Assembly: GCA_031400775.1 (NCBI GenBank)
Contig: JANNQN010000401.1
Span: 1-50,684 of the forward strand
Direction: 5' to 3'
DNA length: 50,684 bases
DNA from: PALSA-1355 sp031400775
GTDB lineage: Bacteria; Planctomycetota; Planctomycetia; Pirellulales; PALSA-1355
In this document: piece after piece, positions 1 through 8,150 of the stretch
Layout of the letters: each line of letters opens with the position of its first letter
How positions within the stretch are numbered: position 1 is the stretch's first letter
Notes under the pieces: generated by a model
The model's database searches: none
The model's input: only the letters and a program-made list of their open reading frames with translations
Told to the model about the DNA's origin: nothing
Made by a program: the position numbers and the translations under genes

Positions 1-318
1 GTCCTTCAGCTTTCGCTCGACGACTTGCTGCGTGCCCTTTTCGCCGACGGGCTTCTTCACGATGTCGCTGACCGAGTTCTTGAACTTCCCGACCAGTTGA
101 GTTCGATCGATGAACTCGGCTTCCGAGATATTGTCGCGTTCCAACTGCTCGCGAAAGAAGTCGTAGCTGATTTCGTCGCGCGCCACGCTGTCCTGATTGA
201 ACCACAGGAAGCCCAGCGTGAGTGCCAGGATCACGGTCAACCAAAAGAACGAATTCAACCTCGGTCGCATGCTCGACTTGGGCGCCTGCGGGCTGGGAAC
301 GCCGGGGGGTTTGTCCAT
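1..318 (-). CDS. ftsH: FtsH-like membrane AAA+ zinc protease, N-terminal part (cut by window edge)
   Basis: The first 106 codons of a leftward gene are present; the rest lies outside the window. Seen: a Pro-rich cytoplasmic start, one hydrophobic segment at about residues 24-40 (FFWLTVILALTLGFLW), then a soluble stretch with ISYDFFREQLERDNI followed by a beta-rich region. This matches the N-terminal transmembrane and extracytoplasmic (FtsH_ext) part of the FtsH family, whose members degrade membrane and short-lived cytoplasmic proteins as a hexamer. The AAA+ and HEXXH protease domains would follow beyond base 1 and cannot be checked. The start is the ATG at 318-316. The gene lies 99 bp downstream of recQ on the same strand. 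The product could be another single-pass protein with a similar N-terminus, but the FtsH assignment is likely. Confidence 0.72.
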   Translation of the reverse strand, partial: MDKPPGVPSPQAPKSSMRPRLNSFFWLTVILALTLGFLWFNQDSVARDEISYDFFREQLERDNISEAEFIDRTQLVGKFKNSVSDIVKKPVGEKGTQQVVERKLKD

Positions 319-417
319 CGACACGAGCCTTTTGGGGGTAAACGGTGGAGTGCCGAGGGCAAAGCCGTGGCTCAACTGGGGAATTGTATCCCAGCAGGGG
401 GTGATTTTCGACCCCGT

Positions 418-3081
418 CTATGCGGGCGGCAGCGGCGGCCGCCGCGTTTTCAGTACGAGTTGCACCGCTTCGTACCGAGTTCCTCGCGGCAATTGCTCCA
501 AAAGCGGACGAATTCTGGCCGCCGGTGACTGGGGCGCAATGTCCTCGATCCGCGCGATCAACTCGTCGGACAGAAACCATCGCGCATCGATTTGAAGTCC
601 CGCGTCGGCCGCTCGCAGGGCATGGTCGAGCACCGTGTCGGGATCAATCGCGCGGATCGCCCCACACTCGTCGGGACTGAAACCGGCGCTCAACAGCCGC
701 CAGGTCCAATAGTGGCTCGGTTGGCCTCCAACTTCGTCTCTCGCCTTGACGCCAAGCGCCGGGTCAACGTTCGGTGAAATCTTCTCTTCGAGGCGCTCGT
801 CGAGGCTCGCTTCCGGAGTGGCTGCTTCCGGAACTGGCGTTGGCACTGGAGTTGGAGTCGGCGGCTGAGGCGTCGTCGCGGTCGGCGGCGCCGTCGCAGG
901 CGACGAATTCGTGGGCGGCCGGTTTGCGTCGGCCGCATTCCGCCCAGCCCGGCTTCGTCGCGGCACGCTCGCCGGATCGAGCTTGCGCCACAATTCCTCC
1001 GGGAGCGAAATCCGCGGCGGCTCGGCATCGGCGCCGCTCATCACCTCGGCGCCAAGATCCGTCAATCGCAACACCGGACGAAAAGGCTCCAATTCGACTT
1101 GCTCGAGCAGACCGCGGATCAACAACGCATCGATCAATTGCACGACCTCGGGCTGTTTCAAATGCGCGAGCAATCCGAACGTGCTGAGCTTGTCCAGACG
1201 ATTCCGCGTGACGGGCTTGGCGTTGGATCCGCACAGCATCTGGGCCAGCAACTGCTTGCCGCAACCGGTTCGCGAGCGCGACACCCGAGCCACTCCGCTG
1301 AGCACCATCCGCACGGCATCGAGCACTTTGGGGGTTGCCGCTTGGGCGTCGCCGTGCCGGCCGCCGTGCTCGGTCGCCTGACAATTGTCGCAATGGTTGC
1401 ACGGTTCCGAATCGGCCTCGCCGAAGTAGCTCAAGATCTCTTGTTGCCGGCAGCGGTGATTGCGGGCGAACCGCAGCACGTGCTCGAGCTTCTCATATTC
1501 GGCGGCTTTGCGCCGATCCATCGCGTCAAAGTCGATTTCCAAGTCGTCGAACCGTCGCCCGCGCTCGCGCAGATGAATCGCGCGGCCGCGAAACGGGGGT
1601 ACGTAATCGAAGGCCGAGAGCGTGGAAAGCTCGCGCAGGTGCCGCGACAGGTCGCCGCTGTCGAAATCGGGCAATCGCGCGAGCAACTCTCGAAGTTGAA
1701 AATAGCACCACTGCCGCCGCTGCGAGCCAACGAGTTGTTCGACGGCGCGCAAGACTTGGCGCTTGATCTTGGCCTGCCGCGGCAACAGGTCGACCAAAGT
1801 CGGCAGGTCGCTGTTGAGCCGCACGGCCGCCGTGTTTTCGGCTGCCTCCAACCGTTCCAGCACACCCGAGCTCTCGAGCAGTTTTTCGCAAGCGCCGATT
1901 CCTTCGGTCGCGATTTGCAACTTGAGTGCTTCCTTGACCTCCTGTTGGGTCATCTCGATCGGGCTTTGATCGAGCGCGCACAAGAAGTTGTAGACTTCCT
2001 CGACCACTTCTCGCGAGGGATACGCGCTCTCGATGAAGAACTCGTGGATGTGGCGATCGCCGCCGCCGAACAGCAACAGGCAATGCGCCAACTCGCCGTC
2101 GCGGCCGGCGCGGCCCGCCTCTTGATAGTAAGCTTCGAGCGTGCCGGGCAGGTTGTAATGGACCACGAACCGCACGTTGGCTTTGTCGATTCCCATGCCG
2201 AAGGCCAGCGTGGCCACGGCGATTTCCGTGCGGCCTTGCATGAAATCGTCCTGGGCTTCGCGGCGTTCCTGTGATGCCAGCCCCGCGTGATACACCGTGG
2301 TGGGGCGGCCCGTGCGGGCCACGATCTTCTGCCCCAACTCCTCGCACCGTTTGCGGGTCGAGGCATAGACAATGCCCGAGCCGGGCGTGGCATCCAGCAG
2401 TCGATACAGAGCCTCGTCCTTGTCCTTGTCGGTGGGGCACACCTGAACACCGTAGTGCAAGTTCGGCCGCGCAAAGCCGGTGATAAAGATTTCGGGCTCG
2501 CGCAGATTCAGCATCTTCACGATATCTTGCCGCACCAGATCCGTGGCCGTGGCCGTCAGCGCAATCGTGGGAGGATTGCCCAACTGCGCACGGAACTGGC
2601 CCAGCCGGGCATAGTCGGGACGAAAATCGTGCCCCCATTCGCTCACGCAATGCGCTTCGTCGACCGCCAGCAGCCGCAAGTCGGTTCGGGCCAGCGCCTC
2701 GATGAATCGCGGGCTGCGAAACCGCTCCGGCACTACGTAAACCAATCTGTACTCGCCGGCCGCCATCCGCTCGAGCCGCTCGCTCTGCTCTTCGGGCACG
2801 AGCGAGCTGTTGATAAACGTGGCCGACAGGCCGCGGGCCGTAAGAGCGTCGACCTGATCCTTCATCAGGGCGATCAAGGGCGAAATCACCAGCGTCACAC
2901 CGCCCACGGCCACCGACGGAAGTTGATAGCACAAGCTCTTGCCGCCGCCGGTCGGCATCACGCACAGGCAATCCTTGCCGGCCAGGACCGTTTCGATGAC
3001 CTCACGTTGGCCGCGGCGAAAGCTCGACAGCCCAAAGGGCGCGAGAAAAGCTTCCAGGTCGTCGGAGGCCGCGGTCGTCAT
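418..3081 (-). CDS. recQ: RecQ-family ATP-dependent 3'-5' DNA helicase, long form
   Basis: 887 residues. Seen: Walker A MPTGGGKS (42-49), DEAH box (141-144), motif III TATAT (176-180), motif VI QEAGRAGRDG (320-329), the RecQ zinc site C544 / C561-x2-C564-x2-C567, and a winged-helix RQC-like region at about 580-690. A Pro/Thr-rich linker (about 711-760) joins a C-terminal helical domain (about 785-880). RecQ enzymes unwind recombination and replication intermediates. Two oddities: about 165 extra residues lie between helicase lobe 2 and the zinc cysteines compared with E. coli RecQ (zinc ligands near 380-403 there), and the C-terminal extension replaces a recognisable HRDC domain. The ATG at 3081 directly precedes the conserved start and no better one exists. 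It is divergent from the NHL gene. Confidence 0.93.
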   Translation of the reverse strand: MTTAASDDLEAFLAPFGLSSFRRGQREVIETVLAGKDCLCVMPTGGGKSLCYQLPSVAVGGVTLVISPLIALMKDQVDALTARGLSATFINSSLVPEEQSERLERMAAGEYRLVYVVPERFRSPRFIEALARTDLRLLAVDEAHCVSEWGHDFRPDYARLGQFRAQLGNPPTIALTATATDLVRQDIVKMLNLREPEIFITGFARPNLHYGVQVCPTDKDKDEALYRLLDATPGSGIVYASTRKRCEELGQKIVARTGRPTTVYHAGLASQERREAQDDFMQGRTEIAVATLAFGMGIDKANVRFVVHYNLPGTLEAYYQEAGRAGRDGELAHCLLLFGGGDRHIHEFFIESAYPSREVVEEVYNFLCALDQSPIEMTQQEVKEALKLQIATEGIGACEKLLESSGVLERLEAAENTAAVRLNSDLPTLVDLLPRQAKIKRQVLRAVEQLVGSQRRQWCYFQLRELLARLPDFDSGDLSRHLRELSTLSAFDYVPPFRGRAIHLRERGRRFDDLEIDFDAMDRRKAAEYEKLEHVLRFARNHRCRQQEILSYFGEADSEPCNHCDNCQATEHGGRHGDAQAATPKVLDAVRMVLSGVARVSRSRTGCGKQLLAQMLCGSNAKPVTRNRLDKLSTFGLLAHLKQPEVVQLIDALLIRGLLEQVELEPFRPVLRLTDLGAEVMSGADAEPPRISLPEELWRKLDPASVPRRSRAGRNAADANRPPTNSSPATAPPTATTPQPPTPTPVPTPVPEAATPEASLDERLEEKISPNVDPALGVKARDEVGGQPSHYWTWRLLSAGFSPDECGAIRAIDPDTVLDHALRAADAGLQIDARWFLSDELIARIEDIAPQSPAARIRPLLEQLPRGTRYEAVQLVLKTRRPPLPPA

Positions 3082-3346
3082 TCAATGGGTCTCGCGTCAA
3101 ATCGAGGGCGCGGCAAAAACCTGCCGTCAGAGGCATTATCCAGAACGCCCCCATCGGACACAAGCAAGACAGCCCGTGTCAATCGACGAGCGGGTGCCCG
3201 ACGAATTGCAAAACTTCGCTCGCTCGACCAAATATGGCGGGCCCAATTGCGAAATCCATTCGGAACTCGCCACGCGCGCTTGCGACGTTGCTGCGCATAT
3301 GGCACGCCTACCATATTTTCCAATTCTGCGATTCGAGGAATCCGTC

Positions 3347-4465
3347 ATGATTCGACGTCGCTTACCGCGAACCAGCTTTTGGGCGCTTTGCCTGTGCATG
3401 ATCATGTCTCGCTCGGCGATTGCCCAAACGTTTACGATCAGCACCGTGGCTGGCAACGGCAAAGCCGGCTTCTCGGGCGATGGCGGACCGGCCGTGCAGG
3501 CGGAACTGCGCAACCCGGCGGGTGTTGCCGTCTGCGCGGACGGCTCACTGTACATTGCCGATCGAAAGAACATGCGGATTCGCAAGGTTGATCCACGGGG
3601 TGTGATCTCCACGATTGCCGGTGATGGCGGCCCGTTCGATCCATCGAAAGCACCGCCAGACGGCTCCGCTGACTCGGCCCGATTGGGCGGCCCTTACGGA
3701 GTGGCGGTCGACGCGAAAGGCGACGTATATATCGCCGATCAGACCGGCTGCTGCGTCCTTAAGGTCACGCCGGATGGAAAGATCGCGCGAGTGGCCGGCA
3801 CGGGCCAGCGCGGTTATTCGGGCGACGACATCGCCGCGGTCGATGCGCAGCTTGCCGGACCCAACGCAGTCGCCTTCGACATGAGCGGCACCACCTATAT
3901 CGCCGATACGGGCAACAATCGCATCCGGATAGTCGACGGCGGCGGCACGATTCGGACATTCGCCGGCGGCGAGACGGCGGGATACGCAGGCGACGGCCAG
4001 CCGGCCAAACTGGCGCAGTTGAAAGCTCCCGCCGCCTTATGTCTCGACGCGCAGGGCGCCGTCTACATTTGCGATTTTGGGAACCACGTGGTGCGAAAGG
4101 TTGCCGCCGACGGCGTTATCTCGACGATTGCCGGCACGGGCAAGTTTGGATTCTCCGGCGATGGCGGCCCCGCCACCGGCGCGCGGATCAATCAACCATG
4201 CGGAGTCGCGGTCGACAAGCAGGGCCAGGTATACATCGCCGATTCGGCCAATTGCCGGATCCGCGTCGTGCGGCTCGACGGAACGATCGAAACCGTGGCT
4301 GGCACGGGCCGCATGGCCTATCGCGGCGATGGTGGTCCCGCGACCGAAGCGGCCATCAATATTCCAGACTTGATCGATCTCGACGCCGACGGAAACCTGT
4401 ATATTGCCGAGTACCGCAATCACGTGATTCGCAAGCTCTCACCGGTGCGCGTGGCAGGCGAGTAA
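3347..4465 (+). CDS. Secreted NHL-repeat six-bladed beta-propeller protein
   Basis: 372 residues. A signal peptide (MIRRRLPRTSFWALCLCMIM, cleaved near SAIAQ) is followed by six NHL repeats of about 55-57 residues, each running I-x-T-(V/I)-A-G-x-G ... G-(D)-GGPA ... P-x-G-V-A-V-D-x-x-G-x-(V/L)-YIAD-x-x-N-x-R-I-R. Six repeats close a six-bladed propeller. The family binds proteins, sugars or peptides, and some members are lyases; no catalytic motif lets me choose here. Repeat 2 carries an insertion (DGGPFDPSKAPPDGS). The start is the ATG at 3347, preceded by GAGGA at 3335-3339. An in-frame extension upstream to 2939 runs antisense over recQ and lacks a signal peptide, so I exclude it. The protein probably acts in the periplasm or outside the cell. 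Confidence 0.88.
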   Translation: MIRRRLPRTSFWALCLCMIMSRSAIAQTFTISTVAGNGKAGFSGDGGPAVQAELRNPAGVAVCADGSLYIADRKNMRIRKVDPRGVISTIAGDGGPFDPSKAPPDGSADSARLGGPYGVAVDAKGDVYIADQTGCCVLKVTPDGKIARVAGTGQRGYSGDDIAAVDAQLAGPNAVAFDMSGTTYIADTGNNRIRIVDGGGTIRTFAGGETAGYAGDGQPAKLAQLKAPAALCLDAQGAVYICDFGNHVVRKVAADGVISTIAGTGKFGFSGDGGPATGARINQPCGVAVDKQGQVYIADSANCRIRVVRLDGTIETVAGTGRMAYRGDGGPATEAAINIPDLIDLDADGNLYIAEYRNHVIRKLSPVRVAGE

Positions 4466-4513
4466 CGGCGGGGACTCGGATCCTGTTTCCTGACTTCTTG
4501 TTAGCCGTCGACC

Positions 4514-4927
4514 ATGACCGCACCATCTTCGCGACAGGGCGCCGTGGCTGTCGTGGTGCGAGACGGGCGGTTTCTGGTCATACGCCGCTCGGCGGCCGTG
4601 GTGGCCCCGGGCGCCTATTGCTTTCCGGGCGGAGGCATCCAAGCCGGCGAGACGGAAGAGCAGGCCCTGGTGCGCGAGTTTCGCGAGGAGCTGGGCGCCG
4701 CAATCGTGCCGGTGCGTCGAGTCTGGCGCAGCACGACGCGCTGGCAAGTGGAGCTGGCCTGGTGGCTGGGCGAGTTGGCCATCGACGGCGAGTTGGAGAT
4801 CAATCCGGCCGAAGTCGACTCGGTGCATTGGCTCGCGTCTGATGAAATGCTGGCTTTGGCCGAGCTCTTGGAGAGCAACCGCGCTTTTCTGAAGGCACTG
4901 TCTGAAGGCGAGATCGTGCTTGAGTGA
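4514..4927 (+). CDS. Nudix hydrolase
   Basis: 137 residues covering a complete single Nudix fold. The Nudix box is visible from about residue 40: GGIQAGETEEQALVREFREE followed by LGA, matching G-x5-E-x7-R-E-U-x-E-E-x-G-U with all metal-binding glutamates present. The family hydrolyses nucleoside diphosphates linked to another moiety, such as oxidised dNTPs, ADP-sugars or (d)NTPs. Substrate cannot be told from the sequence; the short length without a second domain resembles MutT/8-oxo-dGTPase-like housekeeping enzymes. The start is the ATG at 4514, 48 bp after the NHL gene stop on the same strand, so co-transcription is possible though no shared function is evident. The gene converges on the leftward gene ending at 4944. 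Confidence 0.92.
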   Translation: MTAPSSRQGAVAVVVRDGRFLVIRRSAAVVAPGAYCFPGGGIQAGETEEQALVREFREELGAAIVPVRRVWRSTTRWQVELAWWLGELAIDGELEINPAEVDSVHWLASDEMLALAELLESNRAFLKALSEGEIVLE

Positions 4928-4943
4928 ACCGTGCGCCGAAAAG

Positions 4944-6110
4944 CTACCGCGAGAAGAAGCGGCGATTGAAAATCTCGGGATCGAAGGGATCCTTCGGCAC
5001 GTATTCGGCCTCGGGGGCCGCCGCCGATTGTGCCGACGCCGGATCGATCGGACGACGATCGCGTGGCCCGCGCCGCGAATGGCGCGGCGATGATTGGCCG
5101 TCGTCCTTTAGCTCGACCTGATCGGGAAAGCTGTCCGACCAATCAGCCGGATCGAGTTCAGGCTTGCGATCGGTCGGTTTCTTGGCGTCCGGCGGTGGCT
5201 CGTCCGACGGCTGGCCCGGTCGGGGTACATTTTGCAGTAGCAGCTCGGTGCGCTTTTCCTGAGTGGGGCGGGGCAGGGCGGGCTTGACGTTCGAAACCTG
5301 ATAGACCCACTGCACGAGCTGTTTGTATTGCGAATGCTCGCGGTCGGTAAATACCGGCAACTTCAGGTTGCCGTGCGGGCGAATTGGCGCCGACAGCAGC
5401 TTGCTGTCCTGCGGCGCTTCGCGATTGACCATCGCCAAAACAGTTTGCAGATTGCTTTGGGTGACATGTCGGCCCGCCAGCCGATTGGGCGGAATCCGTT
5501 CCAGCTTGAGCAGTCCACCGGAGCGCGGGCCGTGACAACCCGACTTGGCGCAATAGTTAAGCAGCATCGGCTGAATGCCGTTGGTGAAGTTCTCCATCGA
5601 GCCGCCCGGCAGGTTGCGAACGACGACGTCGAGCTGCCCAGTCGCCGCTTTCTCGTGTGCCAATGGCGGCGGCGGTTCGCGCGGGGCTTGCTTGGCCAGT
5701 TCGAGTCGCGGCTCGAGCAGGCGGATCTTGGGATGTCGCGGATCGGCGGCCCTGGCCGCGGCAAGTTCCTTTTCGGCGGGCTCGACCAAGCCGTTTTTCA
5801 GACACCATTCGGCCAGTTCCAGATGATCCTGCACCCGACCCTGTTCGATGCCTGTTCGTTTGTGCAGGTAGCACTCATAAGCGTCGCGGCCGGCATAGGC
5901 GACGTCGGAGCGTTTGATGCGGATCTCGGAGTCGCGGCCCGACACGTCGTAGCGATCGCCCGAGGCCGTGATCGTGCCCTCGATCAGCTCGCCATTGTTG
6001 AGCAGCAGCACGCCCGCGCGCGGCGCGAGCGACAATTCGTCGGCGCCGCCGGTGAACAGGCAGACCACAAGCGCGCCGAGCGATAGCGCTTTCGTAGAAT
6101 ACGGTTTCAT
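4944..6110 (-). CDS. Secreted planctomycetal protein with a single CX4CH cytochrome-like motif
   Basis: 388 residues. Seen: a signal peptide (MKPYSTKALSLGALVVCLFTGGADE), a small beta domain beginning LLLNNGELIEGTI that is rich in 'x-DG/NGE-L-x-G' turns (about 30-75), and a helical TPR-like stretch with HLELAEWCLKNGLVEPAEKE (about 95-140). A region around CAKSGCHGPRSGG follows, where C-x4-C-H stands in place of the usual C-x2-C-H heme site, with downstream PxPHGNLKLPVF. The tail is Pro/Asp-rich and basic. This resembles planctomycete proteins in which a cytochrome-c-like domain follows a TPR region. Whether heme is attached through CX4CH is unknown. The ATG at 6110 is chosen for the signal peptide; a longer in-frame reading to 6704 is rejected because it would overlap the divergent FHA gene. 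Confidence 0.72.
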   Translation of the reverse strand: MKPYSTKALSLGALVVCLFTGGADELSLAPRAGVLLLNNGELIEGTITASGDRYDVSGRDSEIRIKRSDVAYAGRDAYECYLHKRTGIEQGRVQDHLELAEWCLKNGLVEPAEKELAAARAADPRHPKIRLLEPRLELAKQAPREPPPPLAHEKAATGQLDVVVRNLPGGSMENFTNGIQPMLLNYCAKSGCHGPRSGGLLKLERIPPNRLAGRHVTQSNLQTVLAMVNREAPQDSKLLSAPIRPHGNLKLPVFTDREHSQYKQLVQWVYQVSNVKPALPRPTQEKRTELLLQNVPRPGQPSDEPPPDAKKPTDRKPELDPADWSDSFPDQVELKDDGQSSPRHSRRGPRDRRPIDPASAQSAAAPEAEYVPKDPFDPEIFNRRFFSR

Positions 6111-6429
6111 GGGGTGCAGATGGTAGGAAAACGCGGGCCGGTGGTCAAGATCGCACGGACCGCTCCTGGGACGGGACGCAGCCGCCCGCTCGTGCGACGC
6201 AGCTTGCCCCGCTTGTCCGCCCCATCTCAGCGGCCCATAGTAGGGGCGGGGTGTTTTCATTATCATGAAGCCCGTGCCGCTTGCTCGATCGCTCAATCGC
6301 CGCCGGCCAAGTCGCGGGCGACTCGGCCGTGCCAGCACTCGGTTAGCGAGCACAGCCTTTGGAGCGAGCCGACGTACAATCGACGAGCGACTGGCCAAAC
6401 GGTCCTTCACCCCATAGCTCATTCTGCCC
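6111..6429. other. Intergenic region between divergent genes
   Basis: 319 bp between the CX4CH protein (leftward) and the FHA-GAF-SpoIIE gene (rightward). It must hold both promoters, but I see no convincing -35/-10 pair, no hairpin and no coding signal. The short open frames here are antisense extensions of the neighbours. Confidence 0.5.
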
Positions 6430-8115
6430 ATGGCCATCTTGCAGTTGTTGAATGCCACCGGCGCGGACAAGGAAGTCTTGCTGGAGCTGGATCGCATGGT
6501 GCTGGGTCGCCATCCCGACTGCGACGTCGTGTTGGATTCGGCCTCGGTCAGCCGGCAGCACGCGCAAATCCTGCGCGAGGACGGCCGGTACTTCGTCGAA
6601 GACCTGCACAGCCGCAATGGCACCTTCGTCAATGGTAAGATCATCCAGGGCCGACAATTGTTGGCCGACGGTGATCGGCTGAAAATTTGCGATCTCTCCT
6701 TCACTTTTTACGCCAAGCAGCCCGTGACCAGCAGCATGGCGGCGCTGGTGGGTGAAGAGGGCTCGCTCGCGCTGTTGATCGACGACGCGCCGATGACGTC
6801 CACCTCGACGATCGTTTCGAAGCTCGACGTGGGCATCAGCAACTCGGGCGTACGGCTGACCGTCAATCCCGAGGTCAAGCTGCGGGCCATGATCGAGATT
6901 GCCCAAAGCCTGGGCAAAGCCGTCAGCCTAGACGCGGTCCTTTCCAAATTGCTCGACACGCTGTTCAAAATCTTTCTGCAGGCCGATCGCGGATTTGTCG
7001 TGCTCCGAACGCTGCCCGATGGATTGCTGGTGCCGAAGGCCGTCAAGCATCGGCGTGCGGGCATGGAAGACCAGGTCCGTATCAGCCGCACGATCGTCAA
7101 CCAGGTCATGAAGGGTCAGGAGGCCATCCTCTCGGCCGATGCCGCGCACGATTCGCGCTTCGACACCAGCCAGAGCATTGCCGACTTGCGGATTCGCAGC
7201 GTGATGTGCGCGCCGTTAGTCGACAGCGAAGGCAATTCGCTGGGCGTGATCCAGGTCGACACCAGCGATCAGCGACAGCGGTTTCAGCAAGACGATCTGG
7301 ACCTGTTGGCCAGCATCGCCTCGCAAGCCGCAATCGCGGTGGACAACGCACAGCTTCACGACAACGCGCTGCGGCAACACGCAATGGAGCGCGATCTGGA
7401 GCTGGCCCATAAGGTGCAGCGCGGATTGCTGCCGGCCGCACCCCCGCGGCTCGAAGGATACCACTTTTTCGACTTTTACGAGCCTGCCAATCAGGTTGGC
7501 GGCGACTATTACGACTACATTGAACTGCCGAAAGGCCGGCTGGCAGTCGTGCTGGGGGACGTCTCCGGCAAGGGCGTGTCGGCGGCGCTGTTGATGGCCA
7601 AGCTGTCGGGCGAGGTCCGCTATTGCCTGGCCAGCGAGTCGAGTCCGGCCGCCGCGGTCAGCCGGATCAACGCCAGCTTCAGCGGCAGCGGCTGGCAAGA
7701 CCGTTTCGTGACATTCGTGCTGGCCGTACTCGACATCGGGCAAAACGAAATCACGCTGGTCAATGCCGGGCACATGCCCCCGTTGCTCCGCTACGGAGCC
7801 GGCCTCGTCGAGCCGATCGGCGCGGACCAGGCCGGCTTGCCGCTGGGCGTGGATGCCGATTTTCAGTATGAGCAATACACCCGACCGTTTGCCGCCGGCG
7901 ATTTTTTGACTCTGTTTACCGACGGCATCAGCGAGGCCATGAACGCTTCCGGCGAGCTCTACGGCTTGGAACGGCTGCGAGCGCAATTGTCCACGGATCC
8001 GCCACCGGTCACCGGCTTAGGTCGACTGATTCTCGACGACGTCAAACGTTTTGTCGGCGGTCGCGCTCAGAGCGATGACATGTGCCTGGCCTGCTTCGGT
8101 CGCGGTCAGGAATAG
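6430..8115 (+). CDS. FHA-GAF-SpoIIE/RsbU-type PP2C phosphatase
   Basis: 561 residues. Domains in order: FHA (1-95) with GR26-27, SVSRQH (39-44) and RNG (62-64), the phosphothreonine-peptide binding residues; GAF sensor domain (about 165-310); short helical linker with ELAHKVQRGLLPAAPP (325-339); SpoIIE/RsbU PP2C-like phosphatase (about 340-560) with GGDYYD (357-362), GDVSGKG (376-382) and a C-terminal SDDM metal site. The catalytic aspartates appear intact. Such proteins read a phosphorylated partner and a small-molecule or redox cue, and dephosphorylate an anti-sigma antagonist in partner-switching systems. No anti-sigma kinase or STAS antagonist gene lies nearby, so its target is encoded elsewhere. 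The ATG at 6430 starts directly at the FHA strand; no strong Shine-Dalgarno is visible. It converges on the next gene with only 35 bp between. Confidence 0.93.
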   Translation: MAILQLLNATGADKEVLLELDRMVLGRHPDCDVVLDSASVSRQHAQILREDGRYFVEDLHSRNGTFVNGKIIQGRQLLADGDRLKICDLSFTFYAKQPVTSSMAALVGEEGSLALLIDDAPMTSTSTIVSKLDVGISNSGVRLTVNPEVKLRAMIEIAQSLGKAVSLDAVLSKLLDTLFKIFLQADRGFVVLRTLPDGLLVPKAVKHRRAGMEDQVRISRTIVNQVMKGQEAILSADAAHDSRFDTSQSIADLRIRSVMCAPLVDSEGNSLGVIQVDTSDQRQRFQQDDLDLLASIASQAAIAVDNAQLHDNALRQHAMERDLELAHKVQRGLLPAAPPRLEGYHFFDFYEPANQVGGDYYDYIELPKGRLAVVLGDVSGKGVSAALLMAKLSGEVRYCLASESSPAAAVSRINASFSGSGWQDRFVTFVLAVLDIGQNEITLVNAGHMPPLLRYGAGLVEPIGADQAGLPLGVDADFQYEQYTRPFAAGDFLTLFTDGISEAMNASGELYGLERLRAQLSTDPPPVTGLGRLILDDVKRFVGGRAQSDDMCLACFGRGQE

Positions 8116-8150
8116 GGCTTCGGGCTGACATCCCCTGCCTTGCCGGTCGC

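Noticed and set aside
1526..2971. Long open frame antisense/overlapping recQ (481 codons), with another on the plus strand (1099-2274)
   Set aside because: Composition is what GC-rich shadows of a real gene give (Arg/Pro/Ala-rich), with no domain motif; recQ occupies the region.
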